A stretch of 62,712 bases of DNA from an uncultured Bacteroidota bacterium (GTDB taxonomy: Bacteria > Bacteroidota > Bacteroidia > Flavobacteriales > Flavobacteriaceae). The stretch is from positions 1 to 62,712 of the forward strand of contig CAILWV010000055.1 of NCBI GenBank assembly GCA_903838055.1. The letters are read 5' to 3'. Below are positions 52,062 to 60,800 of this stretch, piece by piece (the first letter of the stretch is position 1; each line of letters starts with the position of its first letter). The notes under the pieces were generated by a model. That model ran no database searches and was not told the origin of the DNA. It saw only the letters and a list, made by a program, of their open reading frames with translations. Both the position numbers and the translations under genes were made by a program.

Positions 52062-52490
52062 ATGAAAGTAAATCCAAAAAATGGTATCGATCAACTTCTT
52101 TTCGGAATGTTGCAAAAAGACGTTATCGCTATTTATGGCGCTCCCGATAAACAATTTGAAGACGAGGATCAAAATGTAATTTTTTTATATAATAAACCGC
52201 AATTACGTTTGACTTTTTATCAAGACGAAGCTATGAAATTGGGTTATATGATAACTTCCAATCCTGAAGTTACCTTACTTGATAAAAAAATAATGAATGC
52301 CGATGTAGAAGCTATTAAAAATGAGTTGCCTTTTAAGGCTTGGGAAAAAGAAGATTTTGATTCCACTGAACATCATTTTAATGAGAGTAATTGGTTGGTG
52401 CTGCATTCGGAATTCGGTAAGATTATTCGAGTAGAAATCGGAGCTATAATAAACGACAAGGATGAATTTGAATGGAAATTTAAAAAATAA
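52062..52490 (+). CDS. Conserved hypothetical protein, 142 aa
   Basis: ATG 52062 is chosen; the frame begins at a TTG at 52041. The protein is soluble and compact: GIDQLLFGMLQKDVIAIYGAPDKQFEDEDQNVIFLYNKPQLRLTFYQDE (about 5-53), then a second alpha-beta segment with KAWEKEDFDSTEHHFNESNWLVLHSEFGKIIRVEIG. The pattern 'fG...evi-iyG-Pd' resembles small SmpA/BamE-like lineages, but I cannot assign a family. Single gene with a strong terminator. Confidence 0.7.
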   Translation: MKVNPKNGIDQLLFGMLQKDVIAIYGAPDKQFEDEDQNVIFLYNKPQLRLTFYQDEAMKLGYMITSNPEVTLLDKKIMNADVEAIKNELPFKAWEKEDFDSTEHHFNESNWLVLHSEFGKIIRVEIGAIINDKDEFEWKFKK

Positions 52491-52507
52491 TTTTCACCGT
52501 TAAGCAT

Positions 52508-52549
52508 AAAAAAAAGGCACAAAAGATTTTTTCTTTTGTGCCTTTTTTT
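52508..52549. terminator. Bidirectional terminator
   Basis: AAAAAAAAGGCACAAAAGA and its perfect complement around TTTTT; it ends both the hypothetical gene and the convergent cyclophilin-FKBP gene. Confidence 0.9.
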
Positions 52550-52562
52550 GGTGTTGAAAAAA

Positions 52563-53819
52563 TTATTTAGTTGGAGCAGGAGCCGCTTCTAATAATTCTA
52601 CTTCAAATATAATATTAGCATTTGGAGGAATAACTCCGCCAGCACCTCTTTCACCATATCCTAAGTTAGAAGGAATAAAAATAGTTGCTTTGTCTCCAAA
52701 AGACAATAAATTTAAACCTTCAACAAATCCAGGGATAAATTGATATTCACCTGCTTTTGCCTGCATCGGTTGGTATCCATTGGCATTTGCTCTGTTTTGG
52801 TCGAATTTTCCATACTCTTTAGCAACATTTTCAATACAGCTGTCAAATAAACTTCCGTCTTCTAAATATCCTGCATAGTTAATAAAAACGGTAGTTCCAT
52901 TTTCTGGTTTTTTACCTGTTCCTTTTTCAGTGATACTATATTGTAATCCTGAAGCAGTTTTAGTAGCAGTTGTTTTTAATGTATTTAAAGTTGTAGCTTT
53001 AGTTGTCATAATACTTCCAAATTTCGAAGCGTATTCTGCTTTTTTAGCTGCATCTATTTCTGCTTGTTTTTTTCTAGCTTCAGCATCTAATTCTGCTTGT
53101 TTTTTATCTTCATCTGCTTTTCCGGCAAAATAATCTGCAAAAACTTTAGTAGCATTAAATTTATTTGCTTCAGCACCTTTTCTTAAAATGGTTACTTTAG
53201 TGATTACATCGTCTTTTAATATTTTATTTACAACATCCATTCCAGAAGCAACATATCCAAAAATTGTATGCTTGTTATTTAGCCATTCTGTAGTAGCTAT
53301 AGTAATAAAAAATTGTGATCCATTTGTTTTTGGACCAGAATTAGCCATTGCTAAAATTCCAACTTTGTCAAATTTAGCATCTGTAAATTCATCTTTAAAT
53401 GCATATCCTGGGCCTCCTTGACCATTACCATCAGGATCTCCTCCTTGAATCATAAAGTCTTGTTGGTCACCATTTAATTTAGAAATAACTCTGTGGAATT
53501 TTAATCCGTCGAAGAATTTTTTTCCTTTGTATTTTTCGGCTACCTGCGTGTTAGTTCCTTCCGCTAAAGCGATAAAGTTAGCTACAGTAATTGGAGTTTT
53601 TTGGTATTCTAATTTAATTAAAATTTTACCTTTTGCTGTTACCATTTCGGCAAAAATACCTTCATCAGTATTAATTGCTGGTGCTGCAGGAGGAGATGTT
53701 GTTAATTGAGGTTTTACTGCAACAGTTGTAGTTGCTTTATTAACTGGTTTTTTTGTTTGTGCATTTGCAATTGTTAGTCCAAGACAGATTAACAAAGCAA
53801 TTTTAAATTTCATTTTCAT
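52563..53819 (-). CDS. Exported cyclophilin-FKBP fusion prolyl isomerase
   Basis: A 418-aa protein: signal peptide (about 1-20, ALLICLGLTIANAQ), a cyclophilin domain (about 50-225, FDGLKFHRVIS...FMIQGGDPDGNGQGGPGYAF...LAMANSGPKTNGSQFFIT), a helical linker rich in KKQAEIDA (225-270), and an FKBP domain (about 290-412, GTTVFINYAGYLEDGSLFDS...FIPSNLGYGERGAGGVIPPNANIIFEVELL). Two different prolyl-isomerase folds in one chain act on exported proteins. Directly paired with the lipoprotein paralogue at 53850 (30-base gap). Confidence 0.9.
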   Translation of the reverse strand: MKMKFKIALLICLGLTIANAQTKKPVNKATTTVAVKPQLTTSPPAAPAINTDEGIFAEMVTAKGKILIKLEYQKTPITVANFIALAEGTNTQVAEKYKGKKFFDGLKFHRVISKLNGDQQDFMIQGGDPDGNGQGGPGYAFKDEFTDAKFDKVGILAMANSGPKTNGSQFFITIATTEWLNNKHTIFGYVASGMDVVNKILKDDVITKVTILRKGAEANKFNATKVFADYFAGKADEDKKQAELDAEARKKQAEIDAAKKAEYASKFGSIMTTKATTLNTLKTTATKTASGLQYSITEKGTGKKPENGTTVFINYAGYLEDGSLFDSCIENVAKEYGKFDQNRANANGYQPMQAKAGEYQFIPGFVEGLNLLSFGDKATIFIPSNLGYGERGAGGVIPPNANIIFEVELLEAAPAPTK

Positions 53820-53849
53820 TGGTTATTATTTAATTGATTTATATTTAAG

Positions 53850-54971
53850 TTATAATTTTTCTAATACTTCTACTTCAAAAATGATGTTTGCATTTGGTGG
53901 AATTACATTTCCAGCTCCGTTTTCGCCATATCCCAAATTAGAAGGGATAAACAATACGGCTTTATCTCCAATGTTTAATTTGGACAATCCTTCTTCAAAC
54001 CCTGGAATCATGCCACCTTTAGATCCAACTTCGAATGGAAGTGGAGAATAGCCGTTTTGCGCTGCTCTTTGAGGATCTAATTTTCCGAAAGTTTGAGCAG
54101 TTTCTTGAGAACTGGTGTCAAACAAAGTTCCGTTTTCAAGATATCCGGCATAATTAATAAAAATTTGACTTCCATTAGCTGGTTTTTTACCATTTCCTTT
54201 TTGGTAAATAGTAAATTGCAATCCAGTGTTAGTTTTAGTTGCTGACGCTTTCATTTGTGCAAAAAAAGCAAGTTTGTCTGTAGTTACTTTTTTATATTTT
54301 GCTGCATAAATTGCTTCTTGTTTCTTTTGATTTTCTAATTCGGATTTATAGTACTCACTAAATATTTTTACGGCATCAAATTTCTTTGCGGCCTCTCCTT
54401 TTCGAATTATTTTAACCGAATTAATTGCATCGTCTTGAACTACAGCTTTTACAACCATCATTCCTTTTTCAATTACATGTCCAAAAATGGTATGTTTTCC
54501 ATCTAACCAAGGAGTGTCTTTTAAAGTAATAAAAAACTGACTTCCATTAGTTCCAGGACCAGAATTTGCCATAGCTAGTAAGCCTGCTTTGTTAAAACTT
54601 AAATCGGTAATTTCATCTTTAAATTTGAAACCGGCATCGCCAGTACCATTTCCTAAAGGGTCACCACCTTGAATCATAAAATCCTCAACATCACCATTGG
54701 TTTTAGAGATAACGCGGTGAAATTTCAATCCATCATACAACGGTTTACCTTTGTATTCTTCCAAAACAAATGGGTGATTCCCTTCTGCAAGAGCTACAAA
54801 ATTTGCAACTGTTATTGGAGTTTTAGTATACTCTAATTGTACCAATACATTTCCCTTTGATGTTTCTATTTCTGCATACAAACCATCTGGTAAATTGTTG
54901 TGTCTATCTCTTTTACATCCTACAAATAATACTGCAATTAGTATTGACAATAAGGTTACAATTTTTTTCAT
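53850..54971 (-). CDS. Cyclophilin-FKBP fusion lipoprotein
   Basis: A 373-aa lipoprotein (lipobox FVGC, Cys19) with the same two-domain build as the adjacent 52563-53819 protein: cyclophilin (about 30-205, GGDPLGNGTGDAGFKFKDEI...ANSGPGTNGSQFFIT) and FKBP (about 245-370, GSQIFINYAGYLENGTLFDTSSQ...YGENGAGNVIPPNANIIFEVEVL). The gene abuts gldI upstream with no gap. The pair looks like a recent duplication with different anchoring. Confidence 0.9.
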   Translation of the reverse strand: MKKIVTLLSILIAVLFVGCKRDRHNNLPDGLYAEIETSKGNVLVQLEYTKTPITVANFVALAEGNHPFVLEEYKGKPLYDGLKFHRVISKTNGDVEDFMIQGGDPLGNGTGDAGFKFKDEITDLSFNKAGLLAMANSGPGTNGSQFFITLKDTPWLDGKHTIFGHVIEKGMMVVKAVVQDDAINSVKIIRKGEAAKKFDAVKIFSEYYKSELENQKKQEAIYAAKYKKVTTDKLAFFAQMKASATKTNTGLQFTIYQKGNGKKPANGSQIFINYAGYLENGTLFDTSSQETAQTFGKLDPQRAAQNGYSPLPFEVGSKGGMIPGFEEGLSKLNIGDKAVLFIPSNLGYGENGAGNVIPPNANIIFEVEVLEKL

Positions 54972-55535
54972 TTATTCTTGTGTTGTTTTATTTTCGGTTT
55001 TAAAATCGTTCAAAGTAACGGTACAAATTAGAGGTTCGTTGGTTCCAATTCTTCTGTTGTCTCCGTGGTATCCATAGGCCATATGCGATGGAAATAAAAA
55101 GGTTACCGTTTCGGCTTTGTGCATTAATTTGATTCCATGACGTAATCCCATCATGATGTTTTGCTTGTCTACAATGTAAGTTTGAGGTTTTAATTCCAAT
55201 TGTGAGTAAATTACGTTGCCGCTAATGTCTTTAATTTCATAATCAAAAGTAGCTACATCGCCTTTTTTAGGGTGAAGCGTATCTTTTTCATTTTTAACAT
55301 CATAATAATACCAATATCCTTTTTGAGATGCAATGTATTTGGTTTCTGGATTACTTTTAATAATAGAATCTATCTGACCTTCTTCGCCTTTAATTAGTTT
55401 TTTATTGCGTTCAGCAGATGCTTTTAAAAACTCACCTGAAGAATGAGAGATTGGCATACGCGCTTGTTGTTGTTTACAACTTGCTAAGGTTAAAATGGCA
55501 ATACTAACAGCCAAAATATTTTTTAGTTTTCTCAT
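54972..55535 (-). CDS. gldI: Gliding-motility lipoprotein GldI, FKBP-type
   Basis: A 187-aa lipoprotein (LASC, Cys20) with an FKBP-like domain (about 85-175: GDVATFDYEIKDISGNVIYS...FLFPSHMAYGYHGDNRRIGTNEPLICTVTLNDF). GldI is required for flavobacterial gliding and T9SS function in F. johnsoniae, probably by folding exported Gld/Spr proteins. Gene order nrnA-like, gldI, cyclophilin-FKBP matches Flavobacterium. It ends exactly where the next gene begins. Confidence 0.9.
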   Translation of the reverse strand: MRKLKNILAVSIAILTLASCKQQQARMPISHSSGEFLKASAERNKKLIKGEEGQIDSIIKSNPETKYIASQKGYWYYYDVKNEKDTLHPKKGDVATFDYEIKDISGNVIYSQLELKPQTYIVDKQNIMMGLRHGIKLMHKAETVTFLFPSHMAYGYHGDNRRIGTNEPLICTVTLNDFKTENKTTQE

Positions 55536-55536
55536 T

Positions 55537-56541
55537 CTAGATAGTGATTTTTGAAATTATATTTTCAAATTTTTCAATGGTGTTTTCTAAAGTATCTTCC
55601 GATTTTCCCCCTGCCGCATTAATATGGCCGCCACCGTTAAAATGATCTCTAGCAAATTGATTTACATCAAAAACACCTTGTGAGCGAAAGGATATTTTAA
55701 CTATGTTTTCGTCTCGGTTTTCAATGAAAATTGCTGCAAATGCAATTCCCTTTATTGTTAATCCATAATTTACAATTCCTTCAGTGTCGCCTTTTACGTA
55801 ATTAAATTCGTCTAATTCCTTTTGTGATAGCGAAATATAAGCCGTTTTTAATTCTGGAATTACCTTCATGTTTTGCAAGGCTCTTCCTAAAAGTTGTAAC
55901 CTGTCATAGGAATTATTGTCGAATAATTGCGTAGGAATTTCTGAATTATCAATTCCTAAATCGATAAATTCTGCAGCTATTCTATGTGTTGTTCCGGTTG
56001 TCTTTGGATAACGAAATCCACCAGAATCAGTTAAAATTCCGGTATATAAACAAGTAGCAATAGTTTTGTCTATTAAGGATTTTTGATTTAAAAATCCGAT
56101 AAAATTGTATACCATTTCGCAAGTCGAACCAAAAGCAGTATCGGAGTAGGTGTATTTTGCATAGGTATCTGGTAATTGGTGGTGATCAATCATTACCATT
56201 GGAACGGTAAGTTTGCTCAAAACGTTTTCCATTTCACCTGTACGGTGCAAAGCATTAAAATCTAAAGTAAAAATAATTTCTTGCTCATTTAGAATTTTAG
56301 CTACTTTATCTTTTTCGTTTTCATAAACTAATACCGTTTCTGATGCAGGTAACCATGCCAAAAAGTTAGGGAAATCATTGGGTGAAATCACAACCGGTTT
56401 GTGGTTTAATTTCAATAGAAAATGATACAATCCAAGTGTAGACCCCAAGGCATCTCCATCTGGACTTCGGTGGGGTATAATAGCGATTCTCTTTGGCGTT
56501 GCCAACAATTCGGTTAACTCTTGGATGTCTTTTTTGTTCAT
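55537..56541 (-). CDS. DHH-family phosphoesterase (NrnA-like)
   Basis: A 334-aa bifunctional oligoribonuclease/PAP-phosphatase type protein: DHH domain with IPHRSPDGDALGST, DFNALHRTG and VMIDHHQLPD, TDSGGFRYPKT, and the DHHA1 domain with FNGGGHINAAGG. I use ATG 56541 (MNKKDIQEL); the open frame extends to 56613 over the crcB 3' end. It degrades nanoRNA and dephosphorylates pAp. gldI follows after one base. Confidence 0.92.
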   Translation of the reverse strand: MNKKDIQELTELLATPKRIAIIPHRSPDGDALGSTLGLYHFLLKLNHKPVVISPNDFPNFLAWLPASETVLVYENEKDKVAKILNEQEIIFTLDFNALHRTGEMENVLSKLTVPMVMIDHHQLPDTYAKYTYSDTAFGSTCEMVYNFIGFLNQKSLIDKTIATCLYTGILTDSGGFRYPKTTGTTHRIAAEFIDLGIDNSEIPTQLFDNNSYDRLQLLGRALQNMKVIPELKTAYISLSQKELDEFNYVKGDTEGIVNYGLTIKGIAFAAIFIENRDENIVKISFRSQGVFDVNQFARDHFNGGGHINAAGGKSEDTLENTIEKFENIISKITI

Positions 56542-56578
56542 AGGATGCGAAATTACATTTTTTTGTGTTAAAAAAATG

Positions 56579-56950
56579 TTATTTGGAAACAAAAAGTCCG
56601 AGCCAAACGGCAAATATTCCTAGAAGTACACTCATCGCAATATAGATAAATGCTAAAATGGAATTATTAGATTGAAAAAGGGAGTAATTTTCGAAACCAA
56701 AGGTGGAAAAAGTTGTATATCCTCCACAGAAGCCAGTTACTAAGAACCATTTCAAACTGCTATTGGCCAAATTATTTTTTTCTAATAAACCTATAAACAA
56801 CCCAATGATAAAACAACCTAATATATTAGTGATTAAAGTCGCAAGCGGGAATTGATTTGCCCAATACTTAGACACCATAACCGAAGTTAAGTATCTTAAA
56901 ACACTGCCAATTGCACCGCCTAAACCTATAAAAAGGATTGTTTTAAACAT
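56579..56950 (-). CDS. crcB: Fluoride exporter CrcB/Fluc
   Basis: A 123-aa protein with four transmembrane helices. Signature residues: GGAIGSVLRY, NILGCFIIG and GFCGGYTTFSTFGFE (the fluoride-path Phe box and central sodium site). Fluc channels export toxic fluoride as a dual-topology dimer. No fluoride riboswitch (crcB motif) is visible upstream. It precedes the DHH gene with a 37-base gap. Confidence 0.95.
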   Translation of the reverse strand: MFKTILFIGLGGAIGSVLRYLTSVMVSKYWANQFPLATLITNILGCFIIGLFIGLLEKNNLANSSLKWFLVTGFCGGYTTFSTFGFENYSLFQSNNSILAFIYIAMSVLLGIFAVWLGLFVSK

Positions 56951-56997
56951 AGTTGTTTATTTGATTTCAAATGTAAGAATTTTAAATAAAACTAATA

Positions 56998-57816
56998 CTA
57001 TAGCAATTGAAAAGCACTCCAAATAGGAATATGATCTGATATTTTTCTCGCTTCTTTAAGTGTAGTAAAGCTGCTGTAAAAAGGAACAATTCCAGATTTA
57101 AGTCTACTTATTTTCATCGAATTATAAAACATATTGTCATATTCTGAAGCCAAACAATCGTTGTTGATACACTTCTGACGTAAACTTGTTTTTTGATTTT
57201 CTAATATATTAGGATACCCCATTTTTTTTAAAGGGTTAAAAACCGAATTGGATTGTGGACAATTAAAATCACCCATAAATACAATATTTAGTTTAGGGTA
57301 TAAAGCAGGAATTAATTTAAAGTATTTTATTTCACTTTCAGGATTTTTCTTTTTGGGTACCGCATGAAAACTTGCAATTGTAAATTGTTTTCCTTTATAT
57401 TCAAAAGTACTCATAAATGGCTCTCGGTCTATTTCTTCTTGATAATTTTGCTCCAACCAACTTGCTCCAATTTTTTTTACTTTTGACGTTTTCCATAAAA
57501 AAGCATAACGCTCACGACTTGAAGGATTAGCACTTGTTGTTGGATTACTAATTGCATAATCCCATTTAAATCCTTTATTGTTAAGGATAGCTATTAATCT
57601 GTATACGGCTTTACTCCCTCCGTCGCCAGCAACTACTTCTTGAATTGTTACTACATCATAATCATTTAAAGTTGTGGCAATAAATGCTAATTCAGTATCC
57701 GATTTTGATTTTCCAAAGTTCATTAAGTTCCAACTACAAACAGAAACTTGTGAGTAGGAAATAATAGTGAATATTAATAAGAATATACTTAAACTATTTT
57801 TTATTAGTTTTTTCAT
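56998..57816 (-). CDS. Exported endonuclease/exonuclease/phosphatase-fold protein
   Basis: A 272-aa protein with a signal peptide (KKLIKNSLSIFLLIFTIISYSQ). DNase I-like fold: SVCSWNLMNFG, VVTIQEVVAGDG (metal Glu), FTIASFHAVPKK, VFMGDFNCPQSN and the terminal SDHIPIW (catalytic Asp-His). A secreted nuclease or phosphodiesterase; DNA degradation for nutrients is plausible. Monocistronic. Confidence 0.88.
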   Translation of the reverse strand: MKKLIKNSLSIFLLIFTIISYSQVSVCSWNLMNFGKSKSDTELAFIATTLNDYDVVTIQEVVAGDGGSKAVYRLIAILNNKGFKWDYAISNPTTSANPSSRERYAFLWKTSKVKKIGASWLEQNYQEEIDREPFMSTFEYKGKQFTIASFHAVPKKKNPESEIKYFKLIPALYPKLNIVFMGDFNCPQSNSVFNPLKKMGYPNILENQKTSLRQKCINNDCLASEYDNMFYNSMKISRLKSGIVPFYSSFTTLKEARKISDHIPIWSAFQLL

Positions 57817-57849
57817 TGCGAATTGTTTTACTGCTAAATTAATAAAAAA

Positions 57850-57872
57850 AAGGCAGGAAAATTTCCTGCCTT
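57850..57872 (-). terminator. Terminator of the 1430-aa T9SS protein gene
   Basis: A perfect palindrome AAGGCAGGAAA/TTTCCTGCCTT with seven T following on the minus strand. Confidence 0.88.
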
Positions 57873-57896
57873 ATAATTTTAATAAATAGTTTTTGA

Positions 57897-60800
57897 TTAT
57901 TTAATAATCAATTTTTTAATCATTTTAGTTTTATTTTCTGTTTGGATTTCAACAAAATATACTCCTTTTTGCATCTCAGAAACGTCAATAGATAACTGAC
58001 TTTCAGAAATACTAGTGACTGTTTTAATTGATTTTCCTAAAACATCATAAAAAGTTACATTATTAATCATTTCGGCAGAATTAGGTAATGAAATTTGAAC
58101 GAAATGACTTGTTGGATTCGGGTATAATAAGAAATCTAATGTATTGAAATCAGAATTATTAAGTAATGAATAAAACTGTGTTGTAAAGGTATTAGTAATA
58201 ATTGCTGGGTTATTGTCAAAATAGATTGATGCAGTATTTTGAACTATATCATCAATACCAAACCCTGGTTTCATTTTAACTTTAAACGTAACATACCCTT
58301 TACCTATTTCTGTATCAGCAACCGAAACAGGAAGTTGAATGTTATTGAATTTCCAAGTTAAATTACTTCCAACTCTATCTAAAATATAATTGTGACTTGC
58401 ACTTACCATTTTAATTGATGTTTCATCAAGTTTAGAGTCTAAAACATCTTCAACATGAACATTTACAGCACTTGCAGTACCTGTATTTTCAAATCTGATT
58501 GTGTAAAATAAGTAATCATTACTTGTAAAAGAGGAATAAAGAATTCTATCTCCATGAGATTCCGTTTTGTCGTTTGGATCATAAGATGCAATAATAGTTT
58601 GAGTTGAAGAGTTAGTGTTATTACTCAAAACAATATCATCTACCGTAGGATATATAGAAGCAGTATTGGTTAGTGATTGTCCTATTGTAACAGCAGGAAT
58701 TGGCGGAACTGACATTGTAACAGTAATCGTTCTAATTTCAAATGGCATTAAGTTAGTAAAATTATAGCTAAATCCATTAGATGTAGTTGTTGTTCCAGAT
58801 TGTGATACCGAGGTTATTGTTGTTCCTGCATCAGCAGTAAAATTAACAGTCCCACCAGTCATTGTTTGGCTTCCAAGATTAGCATAAACAATTTTGTTTT
58901 TATAAATAAATCCAGCTCTTGGAGAAGTCATAGGTATTATTGTTACTGCTAAATCATCATAATTCTGCAAACTTGTAACTGGGAAATTATAAGTAGTAAC
59001 CCCAGCTCCTGTAACAACATGTAAATTGCTATAAGCACTTGTTGAAAGTGCATACATAGATGTGTAAGAAGAATCAATGGTATAACTTGCATTATAAGTG
59101 TTAGCAGGATTAATGTCGTAAATAGTATATAAACCAGTAGGAGATGTAACGTTATGAGCTGAACCACTATTTACATCATAATGAAATTGACCTAAAGGAA
59201 AATTTGATTCTCCAGTGTCTTGGCTACCATTATTATTAGTGTCTAAAAATGCATTCAATCTCAAGCCAGAACAGTCAATAGCGCCTTGGGATGTTGGATC
59301 CATAGTAATGGTAATAAATCCAGCTTGATTGCTATAGTTAGTTGTCATTAATAAATAATATTGACCTACTTGAGCATTAGCAATAACAGGATGTTCTATT
59401 GAATTTCCTGAAAAGCTGCAGCTTACAATGTCACTTTGTGTAAATGCAGTAGAACATGGTGTCACTGGATTAGAAAAAGGACCATAAACAATATAATCTA
59501 CATCAAGAGAAGTTCCTGTGAAATCAATGCTGCTGTTTTGTTGAATAGTTAAATTAATATTTCCAGCAGTGCTAACTGGTAAATAAAACCAAGTTGGGTT
59601 AGGTGTAGATGCTAAACATCCATAAGCGTTTCCTGCATCTGCATGTATTCCTTGATGTGTATTAGGGAATGGTACTCCTAAAGAACCACATAATGGATTC
59701 GCTTGACCACAATTATGAGCTAAATTACAATTAGAATAAGCGTGAAGTTCAAAACTATAAATTGGATCGCAGGCGCTAATAATACTTTCTCTTACAAATA
59801 TTGTAACACTAGGAGAAATAGAAGAAATAGAATAAGCTGCCGGGTTTGCTATTGGGTTTATTTGACTAGTTGCATTCGCTAGTGATAAATAATAGCTTAC
59901 AGGATTAGTTGTCGTTACTTGATTTGTTAAATTAAAAATAACAAAACCATCATAATCCTCATCACATTGCTCTAGATTAGCAAGTGTAGTTGTTGAGGAT
60001 ACATTTTGAGATGAAATTGTGAATTGAAGTGTTTGATGTGCTAGTGTAGTGTTGTTTACCAAAACAGCATAAATTGTATAAACTCCATTTGCTACACAAT
60101 ATGGTGATGATAATGCTGAAGTTTGACTAGTTGCATTCGATAAAGTCGAATAATAATTTATTGTATACTCAAGAGGATTCAAATTTGCTAAAATCGGTAA
60201 ATTATTGTCTGTTAAATTGAAACAAGCTTGAGAAGCATCACTGCAATCAGTCATGTTATTAGCATGTCCTGTTGTGATTACACAAGTAGTGGTTGTGAAA
60301 TTTATTGCCGACGCCCATGCACTTGTTGTGGTGTTATTGCAAATAGATCTTACATAAACTACATAACTTGTAGCACATGTCAATCCAGTTGCAGCATATC
60401 CATTACTTGTAACTAGAAAGCCTGTAGAGTTAGCTGTCGGAGCTGGTGTTCCTGAAGGAGCAATAATAACTTGAACTGCAGCGCCTGTAGTATTAGAATA
60501 ATTAATAAATGCTGAAGTTGCCGTAATGTTAGATACAGAAAAACCTGTTGGGTTTACACAAGATAAAGTAGAAAAACTTAAACTGCTCCAAGTACTAAAA
60601 TCTGTAGAGGAACATATAGAGCGAATATAAGCTTTATAGGCAGTTCCTAAAGTAAGATTAGATGCTAAATAGGTGCTAGTATTATTTACCATAGTTCCTA
60701 CAGAATTTTCTGTTGGTGCTGGTGATGTAGCAGGTAATACAATAACTTCCCATTGTGTTGCTAAACCAGTTTCATGCCAGTTAATAGAAGTGCTTGTAAA

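Noticed and set aside
56542..56613. N-terminal extension of the DHH phosphoesterase
   Set aside because: It would overlap crcB; the internal ATG at 56541 starts the conserved domain.
56951..56997. Fluoride riboswitch upstream of crcB
   Set aside because: The short leader lacks the conserved crcB RNA sequence.
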